Below are positions 42,695-53,544 of a stretch of DNA of 64,000 nt, piece by piece. The stretch spans positions 34,059,615 to 34,123,614 of the forward strand of contig NC_134573.1 in the NCBI RefSeq assembly GCF_050947875.1, read 5' to 3'. The stretch is from Dermacentor variabilis. Lineage: Eukaryota > Arthropoda > Arachnida > Ixodida > Ixodidae. Within the stretch, counting starts at the first letter, position 1. Each line of letters starts with the position of its first letter. A program made the translations under genes and the position numbers. The notes beneath the pieces are model-generated. The model saw only the letters and a list, made by a program, of their open reading frames with translations. It was not told where the DNA came from and did not search any database.

Positions 42695-43478
42695 TTACAC
42701 CCACAGTTTCACAGCTTGGGGAATGTTTTTGTACAACTGCTCTAGACACGTGCATTCAATGATCATGTCTCTGCTGTCGTACGCTTCCGCGCTTTTCAGC
42801 CACTCGTCTAGGTTGGCCTTTAAGCCGTATGCAAACTCCAGATACCCGTCGCTATCGTTCTTGTCTCTGCTCCTAAACCTTTGCCGAAAAGCTTCGGCTG
42901 AAAGGCGGTATTTCTTCAGGAGACTAGCCTTAACTTTCGCATAATCATATGCATCCTGTGCACTGAGTCTGGCAATTACTTCCGCCTCCTCACACGGCAA
43001 CATAGACAGCAACCGCTGTGGCCATGTACTCGGACCAAAGTTCATCTTCTCGCAAGTCCTTTCAAGATGGCATAGGAACAAGCCTATGTCGGTCCCGACC
43101 TCAAATGGCTTTAATAACCTGTCCATGCGGTATGATTCTGCCTCACTTGATCGCCCCAGAGCCCCTTCACTTCCTTGAGACAACGCCAAACGCTTGCTTT
43201 CAAGTTCAAATTGCATTTTTCTTAACTCGCGATCTTTATTGCGTTCGTCTCTCTCTCGTTCTGCTCTCTTTTTCAGAAGTTCAAACCCCATTCATTTAAA
43301 TTTCTTCCTCACTGGCCTGTTCGGAAATTAGCTCCAATAATTCCGATTTTAGCATTTCCTTGCGTACATCTTGACCCAGTTCCTCCCTAACAATCAACAA
43401 CTCGTCTCTCAGCAGCGTCCTTAACTCCATGATTGCTGCTTTACTGTCTTTGTCCTGCTCGCTAAATGTAGCTAGCAA
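42695..43478 (-). pseudogene. G2 gag
   Basis: Two frames, 43478-43296 and 43291-42695, are separated by a stop (EEEI then TAA). The charged N-terminus (KKRAERERDERNKDRELRKM) corresponds to the E/K repeat region of the left-edge element but is shorter. The core LLKPFEVGTDIGLFLCHLER, TWPQRLLSMLPCEEAEVIA and LLKKYRLSAEAFRQRF align with it closely. Gag forms the particle that packages the element RNA. Broken by stops here and after 42695. Confidence 0.83.
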
Positions 43479-43631
43479 AACACAACCTAGCTAACACTCA
43501 ACAATCTAGCTTCCCTGCTGTTCTAAACAGAACAACCACAATATGAAGCCTAGAGAGTCAAAGCAAGAACCAAGCACTCACCGCAGACACAGCACCACGG
43601 CGTAAAGTCCATCTCACCGCTGTCAGCCAGT

Positions 43632-43991
43632 TGTTAGGATTGGGGCTCAATCCCATCGCTCGTAACCCCTTGTCAAGATTGGAGTCCGGCATGAATTAGA
43701 AGGTAGCTGGCCCATGCCGTCGTCCAACTTATCCTCGCTGAGGACGTTGATGAAGGGAAGGACTGCTTCTAATCGAGAACGAGGAATATGGGTTTATTTA
43801 CAGTATTTGCATGCAGTTCATCAGCCTAGCATGACTGCAAGAGAAAGTACGTCAGTCTAACACGACTGCTTGAGAGAGTACTGGGCATCCGCACAACAGC
43901 GGTTTATAAACACTCTGTCCTCCCCCGATTCCAAGGTGGCGGAAACGTTCGTCCAGGCATCGTAAACACACCGCCTCTCCGCGGGACGACT

Positions 43992-44030
<39 letters not shown>

Positions 44031-44358
44031 TCATGGTCCGAAACCGACGTCACACGGACTTCGTAGAACTCGGGGCTTACTGCAAGAACGGTGCGTGGGA
44101 AGGGGTCCCCGTCAACGTTCCCTTAGGCGCTTCCCCGCTCGCGGCAGACCAGGGCGGCGGTGGCGAGTGCAGGCACAAAGCCTGCTTCGTCGATCTCGGC
44201 TCCAACTACGAAGAGTGGAGGACGCCCGTATTGTTCTCGACACACAGTCGACTTAGTCACGCCGTGGCTCAAGGTGTGTGGCGACGCTCCAGGAAAAGAT
44301 GACGCCCGCGGTCGCAACTGGTTGGCAAAACTTGCACATCAGCGGGCCGTTCTTAATA
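43632..44358 (-). repeat. 5' LTR of G2
   Basis: A 727-bp LTR, partner of 37837-38570. It carries an expanded CA microsatellite (43995-44028) absent at that length from the other LTR. Its outer end reads TTAATA before the GCCC duplication. Confidence 0.87.
43995..44028. repeat. (AC)17 microsatellite in the G2 5' LTR
   Basis: An AC dinucleotide run of about 34 bp; the corresponding place in the other LTR (near 38230) has only a few units. Confidence 0.95.
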
Positions 44359-44362
44359 GCCC

Positions 44363-44445
44363 CAAGAACTGATAAAGTATTTTGAATGGCTATAAATACA
44401 GGCATAATACAATATCAGGAGAGCGTGCTTTTGAAAGTAGTGTCT
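44363..44445 (-). pseudogene. Upstream remnant of LINE F RT frame
   Basis: The minus strand reads ALLILYYACIYSHSKYFISS and continues in frame across the G2 insertion site into the LINE F piece at 37832. Only about 27 codons are visible before sequence of another LINE takes over near 44450. Confidence 0.65.
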
Positions 44446-44499
44446 CGCCTTGAACACTACGAACTCCAACAACCAAATTTTCGGATCCCCTATTGCGAA

Positions 44500-47400
44500 A
44501 TTTGTTTTTGTACGTCTCCGTTCTTTGCCGCTTCCCTAATTTTTATCCACCAATCCTCCAATCGACTCTTACTAATCCCTATGGCGAACATGTTTACTCT
44601 TCCACTGCTCTCGCAGAACCCAAGAGCTTCAAGGAGGCCAGTGGTATCTAAATCAACCGCTGGGCAGATATCTTCACATTCTAATAAAACATGCTCGATC
44701 GTTTGCCTAGCTTTACCGCAACAAGCACATGTTTCTTCTTCCTTCTTATATCTCGTTGCATAGGTGCGTGTTCTAAGGCATCCCTTTCTCGCTTCGAAAA
44801 GTAATGAGGAAAGTTATCATTGAGTTATCATAAATTGCTTCTTTCCTGATTTCGTTTTTCCTCTTCAGTAGTTACTCATGGTAGCTTTAGTTTCCATTGC
44901 CGCCACCCATGAGATCATTTCAACCTCTCTGACTTTCCGCTTGACGTTTTTGTTGCTGTGTTGCCTACCCTACAGGCCGCATACTTGCTGCTAAGCTTCC
45001 TAGTTCTTTTCCTCCGCTATGAATCAATGTTTTTGCTGTACAGATAACTCAAGGCTCTCCCAGCCCATTTACTTTCTTCCATATTCCTCAGTCGGTTTTC
45101 ATACTCAATTTTACTGCGAGTTTCCCTCACTTCAAAACTAGTCCAGCCCATATCAGCCTGCACAGCTTGATTTGTAGACTTCCGGTGAGCGCCCAATGCG
45201 AGGCGACCAACTGACCTTTGGTTCACATCGAGTCCTGAGTGTACCACTGATTTAAAGCAAACAACCGCATTTCCAAAAGTAAGTCCTGGAACCATTACAC
45301 ATTTCCACATACCTCGGAGCAACTCTTACCTATTGTATCCCTATAGCTCGCTGTGCTTCATTATAGCTATATTTCTCTTCCAATTCCCCTTATTGTTTCC
45401 ATATATATATTGTCTTCGTTCATCCATATACCGATGTATTTATATTCTGTTACCCGAGATATTTCCTGGCCCTGTATCTCTGTGATGACCCACTTATGGG
45501 GGCAAAGGTTCGTGTTCTCAATGTTTTAGCGGTTCTCTTAGGCGGAGCCTCCGAGAACCCAATTGAGGACGAAGCCGTTGGTTTGGACACACACACAAAG
45601 ACTTTTAATCACACACAAAAGAAGCATAAAGCAAATAAAAAGAAACAGAAAACATGCTTAAATTACACACTCAAGAAAACAAGAACACACTTAGGGCTTT
45701 AACGAGGTTAACGAGGGCGCGAGTCTGGGCGTGCCCACAAGGGCGGGGACGCGTCGCAGTCTCGACACGGCAACGCGGCGACAAGCTGGCAGAAGGGGTG
45801 ACGCCGGTCTCACCAAAGGTTGCGGCGTAGGCTGACCGACCGGGCGCCGGGAGCGCGCCAGCTCTGGCGAGGCGAGGTAACGCTGGCGGCTGGGTAGCAG
45901 GAGTGGACGGCGGCGGCGTTCTGGCCGGGCAGAGAGCTCGGGCCCGTAGCCCGACTGCTCCCCTCTCGCCCACGGGCACGGAAGCTCGAACGCCGGCCTC
46001 GGGCAGCAGGCGGCACGGCAGACGGGGGTGGCGTTCTGGCCGGGCAGCTGGCGTAGAACTCGGGCCCGTAGCCCGACTGTTCTCGTCCTGCCCACTGGCG
46101 CAGAAGCTCACCGGCCTTGAGGAGCTGACGGCACGCTCAGGTAGACGGGCGACGCACAGGAACAGGTTGGCAGGAGGCCCCGGGCGGGTGAAGTCCTGGT
46201 GGGCTCGGGTCCGGAACCCGACGGCCCGTCTTCAACGCCCGCTCCGGTGGTTGACCTCCTCCTGCCGTCGTTTCCTGGGACGATCCTGGCGTCTCCCCGG
46301 CGTCTCCCTGCGTGTCCTCTTGCCTGTCGCCCCCCGTTCTGCCAGTGCACCACGCTTTTTGTCGTTGTTTGGCCGATTTGGCATTTACTGATTGGCTGCC
46401 CGACGCTCCGTGGTCTTTTCTCATTGGTTGCTTTTTTTCTTTTGTTGTCTTTAGTGCGCCGCGCGTTCACGCGCCGGGCGCTCTTCGGCGTCGTCGTTTT
46501 TTCTCCTTCCAGCTCGGCGCGCGTGCACTCCGCGTCGTCTGCTCTCGACCGTCCCGAGCCCCGCACCACGTCGCGCACCACACATCACAATCTCCACTGC
46601 CTGTTTACTGTTTTCTTTGAATACCATAACACCTAACTTTCTAACACTAAATTTCAAACCTAAATTGCTGCCTTCCTGTCCTCGGATATTAGCCAGACGT
46701 TGCAAATCACTTTGCTTGTTAGCTAGCAACACAATGTCCTCCGCATAAAATAAACCTGGATGCTACTTCTCTACTACTGTACCCGCCTGTTTGCATGAGA
46801 GATTAAACCCGATATTACTTCCTCCTTGCACCCTCTCCATCCTCCCCATGTACATCATAAACAGAAGTGGGTATAAAGGGCAGCCCTGCCTCAGTCCTTT
46901 GTTCATATCAACTTTCACCTCGCTCCTCATCCGTTCCCATTCAACGTAAACGGTACTTTCTAGGTAAATCTCTCACAAAAGCTGTAGCCAATCGTTACCT
47001 AAACTAAAGACCACGTACAAGGGTCTGCTTTCTACTTTTGATATTTCAATACACTGAGTAAGAACAAATAGGTTATCATCTAAGCGCCTACCTATTCTGA
47101 AGCCATTCAGAAGTTCTCCAAAAATGTCATTATTCTCTGCCCATCCTTGCAGCTTTAATTTGATTGCCTGCATTGCTAGAATGTATATTACCGATGTAAT
47201 GGTCAACGGTACCATTATAAATTAAATTCTTTCTACTTTGTCGCCGACTGTCTCGTATTTGTCTATCTTTTAAAGCTTTTCCACTGCTTTCACCACAGCT
47301 TCCTTATTTTTGGTCCTAGTTCGTTATACAGCTTCACAGGAACCTCGTCTAGCCCTGCGGCTGTGCGCTTAGGAATTTTCTATTCGGGTTTCTTCCACTT

Positions 47401-48745
47401 GAAATTTGTCAGCGCCAGCTCCTTTTCCACCTGGGTCTCTTTCATGATCTTTTTTCTTCAAATACAACCTCTTCATTGCTTTGGAAAGATTCGGCTGTTA
47501 TTTTTCGGATGTAATTTATTGGCGCTTCTCCTTCCAATCTGTTTCCATCTTCGTCTACGATATGTTGTATTGTTGCTGACTTCCTGCATAATGTTTTATC
47601 TGGTTCCAAAATATTCTAGGTGCGGCCTTCTTTTTCTCACGTGTTTCTGACAACCAACGTCCACTTTCACCTTTTATCTTTGCTTGCACCACTATTTGAA
47701 CCACACACTTTTCTCCCGGTATGTGTCCCATTTACTTGCTACTTCATCCTGCTTCAACTGCGCCTTCTTTGCCTGCCTGTGCTCTCGGGATGCTTTCTGT
47801 CGTTCGGCGATCGCTTCTCGTATCTCCCTTTTCCACCAGCTTTTCGGTTTCTTTCTTGCTTTCGAAAGAACATGTTGTTCCTCTTTCCGTATTTCTGTCG
47901 TTATTACACCTATAAGCACATATATTCCCACTCTTTATTTAGCCGTTTGCCAAGTTCTTCCTCGACTCAAGTGGCTATATGTGTTACTTTTTCAGCGTTC
48001 AAAATTGGACAGGCTATATTGCACTTCTTGCTCTCTTTCCCAACTACATATGGCATTTTCATAAGCATGCTTTTATGGTCACTCCCTATGCCGATATAGA
48101 ATTCCTCATCAAAGACCATTTCTCTCAACCTATGATGAATTCCTTCTGTCATCAGACAGTAATCAATGGTTGATTGCCAGTTTCCCACTTCCCACGTGAT
48201 CGGCCCTTCCCACTTAAGCCCTTTATTCACGGTAACGACATTATGTTGTTCACAAAGCTCTAGCATTGACTTCCCATTGTTGTCGGCATAACCATCCAAA
48301 TCCCGTATGTGGGCATTCATGTCACCTAATAAGATAATTTCAGCGTCATTCCCGAAACACTTAATATCAGTATTTATGCATTCCACTAACCCTTTATTCT
48401 TCTCTGCGCAATTATTTCCGGTCTTCAAATGCGTAACGCCCAGCCAAGGTTCTTTTTCCCACTCGTTGTACCTGATAACGAAAGATGCTCTTGACATTTT
48501 GAATTTACTCTTTTCCATTTGGCTCCATAATGGATGCGAATTCCGTCTCCTGTTCCCTTTCTTTCCGGCTTAACTCTGTTGCACCCTTCCCAAACATAAT
48601 TCTCAATCACTGGCGGCTCTTCCGGGTCTCTAAGGTGCGTTTCTGTAATCGCATACACCCCTATTTGTTCTCTATTTAACGGCTCCTCAATCTCTGCCCA
48701 CTTTTGCTTTATTCTGCCGCCCTGCATGCTTTGTACCCATTGCAT
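44500..48745 (-). pseudogene. LINE G ORF2: APE endonuclease and RT, degenerate
   Basis: Endonuclease pieces: VYAITETHLRDPEEPPVI (catalytic Glu region, 48745-48425), LLGDMNAHIRD and IGSDHKSMLM (Asp and His motifs, 48518-47967). RT pieces: NGFRIGRRLDDNLFVLTQ (47215-46973), RQGCPLYPLLFMMYMGRM, and the catalytic box read as YAED (near 46745) instead of YADD. After the solo LTR the C-terminal region continues (SRVTEYKYIGIWMNED; RSVGRLALGAHRKSTNQAVQ at 45322-45017). Inactive. Confidence 0.75.
45481..46589. mobile_element. Solo LTR, family S, copy 2
   Basis: Begins TGTGATGACCC, ends CACATCACA, with the perfect 5-bp duplication ATCTC at 45476-45480 and 46590-46594. At 1109 bp it matches 15284-16375 along its length. 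It interrupts LINE G. Orientation could not be decided from TATA and poly(A) positions. Confidence 0.88.
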
Positions 48746-49121
48746 GGTGAGCTCTCTTTCTTTCTTTCCTCCTTTTTCTGTTATTAACGGCGATCCTATA
48801 CTGAGGTTCCCTTAGGTGACCTTTTCATTACTACCTACTCTGGCCTCCTGAGCTCCCGTGGGCCCCCTAAAAAAGCAACAGTGCGACCAGCAAGTCGCCA
48901 GCCCATTTCTCGTGCAAGCCTGTAATTGAAGTAGATCCCATCTCGTTAAAACTACCACACCTTCTCGATGTCTTTTTGTCGGCTTATTTTCCATATCGTC
49001 TCATTTGCAGTCACTACGGCTCTTTGTGACTGTCACGCACAGGCACCTCCGGCACCGTGCCCACCCTGATCTGCACCTTAGGGGACAGCTCGCGGAAGTC
49101 GTCCACCCCCTTCGCCAAGCG

Positions 49122-49858
49122 CTAGGCTAGTCCTGTCCGTTTCTTGTTTTGGACATCATTTAGCCCACCTGCTAGTATGACAAGGTTGCGCACGTGGTCA
49201 TTTTCGGCGAGCTTTGCTGTTGCTCGCTCCATGACAGAACCCAGCGTCCGCCCCAGAAATGTCCCTACCGCCACTCTTTTATCGCCTTTCCATTTCTCCA
49301 CAATTGCTTCCGAGCACCTAGCCAGGTTTGAGTCGCTGGCTATAATCACCCTTTCACTCTCTCCTACCTCTCCCTGCTTCCCTTTGTCCTTTTCCGCGCG
49401 ATTCGGCCTTGACAAGGGGCATTGACCCATGCGCTCCTGCTTTGTCCACGTAGCGGCCTCAAAGTAGGTGCCACTCTTTCCACCTAAACCGTCACCACGT
49501 TGCACGCATTCCACGTACTTTCCTGGCATCCCTCTCCTGTCACCTCGGGGGACTGCGTTCCATTGTCCCGACGATTCTCGTTCACAATGGCGGTCCTGTT
49601 GAGCTTTTCCTTGGTTGCTTCAAGTCTTTTTTCCACTACCTTCCTTACATCACGCTCCCTATTTAGCTCATTTTTGAGCTCTTCAACCTGCTTGACAAGC
49701 TCCTCCTGGAAAGCATCCATTTTCTCTAGCCTAGCATTGTCATCACAGTGTGTGCCGATTGACTTTGTTCGTTCTCCATTCTCATTCGTCCGCCCATCTG
49801 CCTTGAGGGACCCCCCACGCACAGCCTGCTCTCCCGGCTTTCTTGCCATGTACTGCAC
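49122..49858 (-). pseudogene. LINE G ORF1: coiled coil and SGNH esterase-like domain
   Basis: Frame 49858-49484 gives a charged coiled coil (FQEELVKQVEELKNELNRER). Frame 49529-49122 gives an SGNH hydrolase-like segment with IIASDSNLARC (block I, nucleophile Ser) and VILAGGLNDV (block III). The two overlap in different frames, so one frameshift separates them. Esterase-type ORF1 is a known alternative to PHD-type ORF1 in CR1-like LINEs; its biochemical role is unsettled. Confidence 0.65.
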
Positions 49859-49990
49859 GGCTCTTCGTAATGCACATACTATGATACTGTGTTGATGGAG
49901 AGCACGTGCCTTCTAGCAAAAATCGGTACGCGCAGGACCTGAATCCGTAAGTGCCACGTATCGGCAATGTTTTAAAAGCAATCAAAGCCG

Positions 49991-50493
49991 CAGAGACTTA
50001 TGGTGTGACACGTTTTCGCACGTGTTCAACCACGCGGCCACGCTCTCACTTTCCTACCAACACACACACAGTAAAACCACTACTAGGTATCAGTCTTGCC
50101 ACTTCCAAGCTACTATTTAAAGGCTATAAAGACTCAACGTCATACACGGTTGCTCGTGCTGATGCAAGTGGTGCGAAAGGCTCTCTGACTATACTGCAAA
50201 ACCAAATGTACACCAAACACACCCGCGCACGCGAAAAAAGAGAGAGGCAAAAAAAGAAGAAAACAACTTATTTATTATTTAAAGGCTAAAAAAGTCAGCA
50301 AACCAAAAACGTACGCTAGCTGAAATCATGCACACAAACTGATAATTTTGTCGCCGCCACGGAGCCCTAAAAAGCACGTCCATCCGCCACGAAATTTCGA
50401 GATTCCCCAAAGTGTCATGTGGCACGACCTCTGCCTGTCGTCGGCATTGATACCCGTTTAGCCGAGAGACGCTATTTTGTAGAACTGCTAGAT
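49991..50493. other. Probable LINE G 5' region; no gene recognised
   Basis: Non-coding sequence between LINE G ORF1 and the Penelope-like element. Contains an A-rich patch (GAGAGGCAAAAAAAGAAG near 50246) and no domain-bearing frame. Confidence 0.35.
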
Positions 50494-50849
50494 AGGTGAG
50501 GCGTGCAGACAGGACACAAGAGAAGTGGACAACACGAACGCCGACTATCAACTGAAAGGAGCACCGCGGCGAAAAGAAGAAAGAAGGCGCAAAACTTATC
50601 TGCGCAAGCTCTGGAATGGCATCACCACGTGTCTGTTAGGTACATGTGCCGGTCTGCGTGAGAGATAGCTTTAAGGCACTTAATCTCTTCCTTATGGAAA
50701 GTAATCGAAAGCTGACTCACGCACGCATTTCCACCATTATAGATATGCCATGCCTCTACCATAAGACTCGTATCTTCATTCTTGCTGCGATATGTATCTT
50801 GTTGCGATATGTATCTTCCGCGCTAGAACCATGTCGTGGTGTACTCGTA

Positions 50850-53400
50850 ATCGTGTAGTCCCATTGGAAGTTCACATGATGCGCGGCTTCCTTCAATCAT
50901 CTACTGGACATACCACAAGGATTGGAGCTATTCTTTCCGCTGAATCATGGCGTCAAGTTAGTTTCCACCAAGAGCGTCTGAAGGTCCGTTGGGAGGCCCT
51001 GGGAGACCGTCGTCATTGGAACCGCCTTTACGCCGATTGGAACAGGTTAGCCGAGCAACACGCGGACTTCCTGTGGAGGATGAAACTTCCTGAGCTTCAA
51101 CAAAGTAAGAGAAAACACCCTTCTAATAATTCACTGTCAAATAACGCTGTTTCTTGGATACGCCATCGTAAGTGATGCCAAAAGAAAAATCCTTGCTTTA
51201 GGTCCCAAGCACTGTTTTAAGCGTAACAAAAACCCATTGACGTTTTAAGCATACTGCGTTGCATAACCAGGTTCGTCCCGAAAGAAGAACGCTCGCGCTG
51301 TATTTCAGATTGCATTGCAAGCATTAATCGATCAAATTCTTATTTCAAGACGTCTGACCTTGTACGACCGTTAGTTAATTACCTTGTGGAGCATAAACTT
51401 AGACCAGTAATATCTGACAAGGAAGGCTACTTTGTAATTACGCCAAATGACGTGTTTTCAGAAAAAGCGATTTCAGCCGTAGAAAAGAATGTACAGCCAG
51501 TAAAACTTAAGCCCTCGGCAGTTAAGCAATGTGCTGTTGACCTACTGTCAAGACATAATCTTGATAGGGTTGTCTCTAATCTCAAGAAAGCAAAATCCCT
51601 CACCTTAGAACTATTTTCCTCGGCGAATACTCATAAGCAAGAAATTACTTTTCGTGCTATAGTGTCAGAGAAAGGGACATGGCAGGTCTGTGTCGCTAGT
51701 TACCTACAGAACTGCTTAGCTTTACTAGTTCTTTGAGACCCCTTTCGTTTGCGTAATTCTCAGGCACTAGTTCAGTATTTGAGAGACGAAAATCCGGGTG
51801 ATTGTACAGCTTTTAGTATGAATATCGAAGACCTGTTTTATTCATTGCCGCATGACGGGTTGCTAAATTCCGTAAATGAGTGCATTAAAGAACAAGTGCA
51901 AGAGTCGGCTTTTATTGACAGATGCGGTGTTTCCACTGGAGCTTATCTAGAAATTACCCGCCGTGGTTGCTCAGTGGCTATGGTGTTGGGCTGCTGAGCA
52001 CGAGGTCGCGGGATCGAATCCCGGCCACGGCGGCCGCATTTCGATGGGGGCGAAATGCGAAAACACCCGTGTGCTTAGATTTAGGTGCACGTTAAAGAAC
52101 CCCAGGTGGTCAAAATTTCCGGAGTCCTCCACTACGGCGTGCCTCATAATCAGAAAGTGGTTTTGGCACGTAAAACCCCAAATATTATTATTATCTAGAA
52201 ATTTTTTCAATGTACTTGAATTCGACGATGATTGAGAGGAGAGATGGCGTTTTTCTGCAGAAATCAGGCATTTGTATTGGCTGAATACTTACCCCTATTC
52301 TAAGCGATATTTACCAGAGTAAGGTTGACAGCTTCTTAGAGAAAACCTTAGGTGATTGCGTTATCAAGTAATTTCGTTACTTTGATGATTACCTGATTTT
52401 CTGCAATATGGAATAATTCAATTCCGCTGCTACCTCAGTAAGTGATCAATTTCAACTTTATGAAGGAGGATTAAAGTTTAACAAGGAATTTCCTCAACGA
52501 CGCGTAATTCAGTGTCTAGACATTTCCTTGGTCTTCAAACAAAATCACATTTGTTGGCAGTACTCCCCAAGATCGTCGAAGCCGTTGTTAAATTTTCAAT
52601 CCAAGCGTTCCAAAGTAGAAAAAAAAACGGAATTGCCATGTCGTGCCTTAAGGCTTCTCTCACCCGATCCTGCATGCACAAAATGAGCGCCAGTTTTAAT
52701 GCACAGATCCGGCGCCTATTAGAAGCAGGTTATCCTGGCGTAGCAGTGGCCACTGTGGCTGAACGCCTAAAGTCGGTTTTTAGGGGGACGGATATGTTTA
52801 CAGGAAGCAGCAATAACAAAAAAAAGAGTAGTGGCTATTCCGTACATTCATTCAGTATCGCACAGGCTTAGAAAAGTTGCAAGTAGATGTGATGTTAATG
52901 TTGCTTTCACTACTCCCCATAAGCTAGGTAAGATATGTGCTGCCGTGCAGAGGGAAAAGGAGCAGGTAAAAGGCAAAAAAGAACAGATATTTGTCCTGTG
53001 AAGCACAATCAGAACAACAATTTTATTGAGTGTCGTATGGGTTTGGTTTATAAAGTTCCCTTTAGCTGTGGCCAGTTCTACGGCCACACGGGGCAAATGG
53101 GGTGGGCAAACGGGGCGGTGTATCAATCAGAGGCTAATGGAACATAAAAGGTTCTTAACCATTGGATCGCCTTCTAATCTTTCCCAACATTGCCAAGATT
53201 CTAACTGCACGCCAGAGTTAGATGAACGCGCGATATTGCACAGGCACAAGAATGAAGATACGCGTCTTATGGTAGAGGCATGGCATATCTATAATGGTGG
53301 AAGTGAGTGCGTCAGTCAGCTTTCTATTACTTTACATAAGGAAGAGATTAAGTGCCTTAACAGCTATGTCTCACATAGACCGGCACATGTACCCAACTGA
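50850..53400 (+). pseudogene. Penelope-like RT and GIY-YIG endonuclease, copy c
   Basis: N-terminal helical part (RLYADWNRLAEQHADFLWRM, 50792-51175); RT N-terminal part (VEHKLRPVISDKEGYFVI, 51386); RT motif FSMNIEDLFYSLPHDGLL (51820); after the SINE, QKSGICIG; catalytic box RYFDDYLIFC (near 52375; FDD where VDD is typical). The endonuclease is in two frames: GLVYKVPFSCGQFYGHTGQ (53038) and TGRCINQRLMEHKRF (53116), ending IKCLNSYV. At least four stops or frameshifts. It belongs to a different subfamily from copies a and b, as the sequences are clearly diverged. Confidence 0.8.
51956..52190 (+). mobile_element. tRNA-derived SINE, tick Ruka type
   Basis: A 235-bp SINE with A box TTGCTCAGTGG (51967-51977), B box GGATCGAATCC (52011-52021), a body with TTTAGGTGCACGTTAAAGAA and CACTACGGCGTGCCTCATAA, and a 3' end ACCCCAAATATTATTA. 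Flanked by the 13-bp duplication TTATCTAGAAATT (51943-51955, 52191-52203). This is the SINE first described from Rhipicephalus and abundant in hard ticks; identified from memory of its sequence. It interrupts the Penelope RT frame. Confidence 0.9.
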
Positions 53401-53544
53401 CACGCGGTGATACCATTCCAGAGCTTGCGCAGATGAGTTTTGTGTCTTCTTTCTTATTTTCACCTCGGTGCTCCCTTCAGTTGATAGTCGGCGTTCGTGT
53501 TGTCCACTTCTCTTGTGCCCTGCCTGCACGCCTCACCTTTTTGC

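Larger units (their letters stand above)
37837..44358 (-). mobile_element. Gypsy element G2, Gmr1-like order, with both LTRs
   Basis: LTRs at 37837-38570 and 43632-44358 are direct copies beginning TGTTAGGATTG on the plus strand. The element is flanked by the 4-bp duplication GCCC (37833-37836 and 44359-44362). Reading the minus strand from 43478 the order is gag, zinc knuckle, protease, integrase, RT, RNase H. The primer site next to the 5' LTR (TGGCTGACAGCGGTGAGA) matches that of the element at the left edge, and protein similarity along gag, protease and integrase confirms they are relatives. Multiple stops and mutations make it inactive. Confidence 0.88.
44446..49990 (-). mobile_element. 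LINE G (minus) with esterase-type ORF1, split by a solo LTR
   Basis: Reading from high to low coordinates: ORF1 with coiled coil and SGNH esterase-like domain, APE endonuclease, a basic linker (KKPKSWWKREIREAIAERQK), RT and a C-terminal region. A solo LTR (45481-46589) sits inside the RT C-terminal part, flanked by ATCTC. The frames carry many stops and frameshifts. The RT clade was not assigned; ORF1 esterases are known from CR1-group LINEs. Confidence 0.78.
50494..53538 (+). mobile_element. Penelope-like element, copy c (plus), with inverted copies of its own 3' end
   Basis: The body (about 50800-53538) encodes a PLE RT and a GIY-YIG endonuclease. The first ~300 bp (50494-50790) are the inverted complement of the last ~300 bp (about 53238-53538), including endonuclease C-terminal sequence and the 3' tail (AGGTGAGGCGTGCAG at one end, CTGCACGCCTCACCT at the other). 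Partial inverted flanking copies are a known Penelope trait. A Ruka-type SINE lies inside the RT. Stops occur throughout. Confidence 0.82.
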
